Below are positions 62,741 through 64,000 of a stretch of 64,000 bases of DNA, piece by piece. A program made the position numbers and the translations under genes. The stretch covers positions 2,232,001 through 2,296,000 of the forward strand of contig NZ_CP101989.1 in the NCBI RefSeq assembly GCF_024508275.1, written 5' to 3'. The notes beneath the pieces are model-generated. The model saw only the letters and a list, made by a program, of their open reading frames with translations. It was not told where the DNA came from and did no database searches. This DNA is from Cellulomonas wangsupingiae. Its GTDB lineage: Bacteria; Actinomycetota; Actinomycetes; Actinomycetales; Cellulomonadaceae. Position 1 is the first letter of the stretch, and every line of letters begins with the position of its first letter.

Positions 62741-63149
62741 ATGACGACGGCAGCGCGAGACGCCTACCGCGCCGGGGCGGACACGGCCGTGGACCTCGTG
62801 ACGAGCCACGCGGTGGCCCGCGCGTGGCACGACCCGTCCGTGCTGGGCGGCATGAGCATCGGAGAGCTCCCGGCGCACCTGTCACGCAGCGTGTGCTCCA
62901 GGTCGAGCGCAGGGCGTCGAAGGGCGCACCACCGAGGTGGCCGCCGCGCTCGACCGCCTGCGCGCCCGGCTCCCGCAGGAGCCCACCGACCGCCGTGCGC
63001 CACCAAGGCCACACGCTGCTGCTCGACGAGTACCTCCGCACGCGGTGCGTCGAGCTGGCCGTCCACACGAGGACCTTGCCCTCAGCCTCGGCAGCGACGT
63101 GCGCGCACCAGCCGTCACCACGGCGGCCAAATCGCTAACTAGCAGCTAA
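62741..63149 (+). pseudogene. Degraded DinB/maleylpyruvate isomerase-like gene
   Basis: The reading MTTAARDAYRAGADTAVD then GGMSIGELPAHLSRSV is in one frame, LQVER continues in a second, EGRTTEVAAALDRLRARLP in a third, GHTLLLDEYLRTRCVELAVHT back in the second, and EDLALSLGSDVRAPAV in the third, ending at TAA 63147-63149. Together they give a consistent N-terminal domain of the mycothiol-dependent maleylpyruvate isomerase/DinB type, with about four frameshifts. One is a two-base insertion after SRSV. It looks like a decaying gene. It lies 24 bases after the MazG-like gene. Confidence 0.75.
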
Positions 63150-63183
63150 ACTCACCAATCGATGGCGTCTTCTGTAGCGATTG

Positions 63184-64000
63184 ATGAGACCTGGTGACAG
63201 CGTGAAGTCGTTCGAGGACCTCGACTCCCTGATCGGGTCCGTCCCGTTCGACGTCGTCGCAGACCTGCGCGTCGTGGACACGGTGCGCGGCAGCGCGGGG
63301 CTGCTGCCGGACGTCCTGCCCGGCCTCCTGTCGAGCCTGCGCGACCGCGCACGCCCCGTGAGCATCGAGTCGTCGGCCGCCCTCGACGGGATCGTCGTCC
63401 CGCGCCGACGCGCGGCGGCCGTCATCGCGGGCGACGTCGAGCGGCTGCAGGGCCGCGAGGAGCAGGAGCTCGCCGGGTGCCGCGACGCCTTCGACCACGT
63501 CGCCCGGGAGGATCGGGGACCTCTGGACGTCGACCTCGTCCTGGACGTCCACCGGCTGCTGCTCGCGCGCACCCCGATGCCGGGTGGACGGCTCCGGCGG
63601 GTCGAGAGCGTCGTCCTGGACCGCGACCCGCGCGCCGCGCGGGTCAAGCGCTTCACGCCGGTCGCGGTGGCCGATGTCCCGCAGCACCTCGACGAGCTCA
63701 TCGCCCGGTACCGCGGTGCACTCACCACCGGACGCCACCACCCCGTCCTGCTCACGGGCCTGTTCGTGCTCGACCTCGTGGCGATCCGCCCCTTCACCAC
63801 CGCCAACGGCCGGCTCGCGCGCGCCCTGACCCCGGGTCTGCTGCACGATGCCGGGTACGACGTCGCGCGGTACGTGTCGCTCGACGCGGCCATCGCGCGG
63901 TCGGCCGAGGCGCACGCCGCCGCACTGCTCGACTCGACCGCGGACTGGCAGGACGCCCGGCACGATCCGTGGCCGTGGCTGCGCTCGCTCGTCCGCGCAC
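63184..64000 (+). CDS. Fic-domain protein with degenerate active site (partial, 3' end beyond window)
   Basis: At least 272 residues of a Fic-family protein. Homologous blocks include EQELAGCRDAFDHV, LDVHRLLLARTP, VKRFTPVAVADVPQHLDELIARYRGAL, GRHHPVLLTGLFVLDLVAIRPFTTANGRLARALTPGLLHDAGYDVARYVSLDAAIARSAEAH and DPWPWLRSLV. The Fic motif HPFxDGNGR reads RPFTTANGR (202-210), so the catalytic His and metal Asp are both lost. The inhibitory-helix motif (S/T)xxxE(G/N), usually SSSAIEG, reads SSAALDG (63-69). AMPylation is therefore unlikely. ATG at 63184 is used; GTG at 63202 is possible. Confidence 0.85.
   Translation, partial: MRPGDSVKSFEDLDSLIGSVPFDVVADLRVVDTVRGSAGLLPDVLPGLLSSLRDRARPVSIESSAALDGIVVPRRRAAAVIAGDVERLQGREEQELAGCRDAFDHVAREDRGPLDVDLVLDVHRLLLARTPMPGGRLRRVESVVLDRDPRAARVKRFTPVAVADVPQHLDELIARYRGALTTGRHHPVLLTGLFVLDLVAIRPFTTANGRLARALTPGLLHDAGYDVARYVSLDAAIARSAEAHAAALLDSTADWQDARHDPWPWLRSLVRA

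Noticed and set aside
62741..63149. Remnant of jetD or a programmed-frameshift gene
   Set aside because: The readable fragments match a maleylpyruvate isomerase/DinB-type domain and not a TOPRIM or DUF2220 nuclease, and there are too many frame changes for programmed frameshifting. No slippery sequences were evident.

Overview
The window is high-GC actinobacterial chromosome. It carries a complete Pup-proteasome set, a mycothiol ligase (MshC), an Mpa ATPase ending in GQYL, many GTG starts, and many genes with a TAnnnT hexamer only 6-8 bases before the start codon, which suggests leaderless mRNAs. A secreted esterase with a Thr-Pro linker and a family 2 cellulose-binding module, together with the gene order, suggests a cellulolytic actinomycete such as Cellulomonas. 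The genus is an inference.

Layout. 1-8048: RDD membrane protein (cut by the window edge), pyruvate kinase, glutamate synthase gltB-gltD. 8203-16894, minus strand: lgt, trpA, trpB, trpC, two DUF4190 proteins around a DUF2752 protein, an HGxxPAAW-type protein, the Trp-operon membrane protein, trpE and hisI. Many of these overlap by four bases. 16965-23128: a heterodimeric ABC exporter, a TIGR03085 protein, hisF and an FKBP-type lipoprotein. 23258-31097: the Pup-proteasome system (pafA, prcA, prcB, pup, dop, mpa) and TrmI-type tRNA methyltransferase. 31160-39757: DUF1269 protein, M50 protease, RecB-like nuclease, HAD phosphatase, PAC2 protein, mshC, uppP, aldo/keto reductase and two small proteins. 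39796-47836: M20 and M3 peptidases, alanine dehydrogenase, fructosamine-kinase-like protein, two hydrolases and a metallophosphoesterase. 47958-50913: tandem clpP genes with a PopR/ClgR-like regulator, and dinB under a perfect SOS box. 51014-54668: cellulose-binding esterase, PaaX-like regulator, AI-2E family permease.

From tRNA-Leu(GAG) at 54845 to the end the content looks more accessory. A divergent TetR/SDR pair shares twin operators. It is followed by a Wadjet/MksBEF-type SMC operon (jetA, jetB, jetC) that lacks the nuclease gene jetD and instead ends in a translationally coupled MazG-like gene. After that come a multiply frameshifted pseudogene and a Fic-domain protein whose catalytic and inhibitory motifs are both degenerate, truncated by the window end. 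This is the most unusual part of the window.

No rRNA, CRISPR array, insertion sequence or prophage was seen. No stretch longer than 300 bases lacks a gene. Where a start was moved from the first possible codon, the entry gives the reason.
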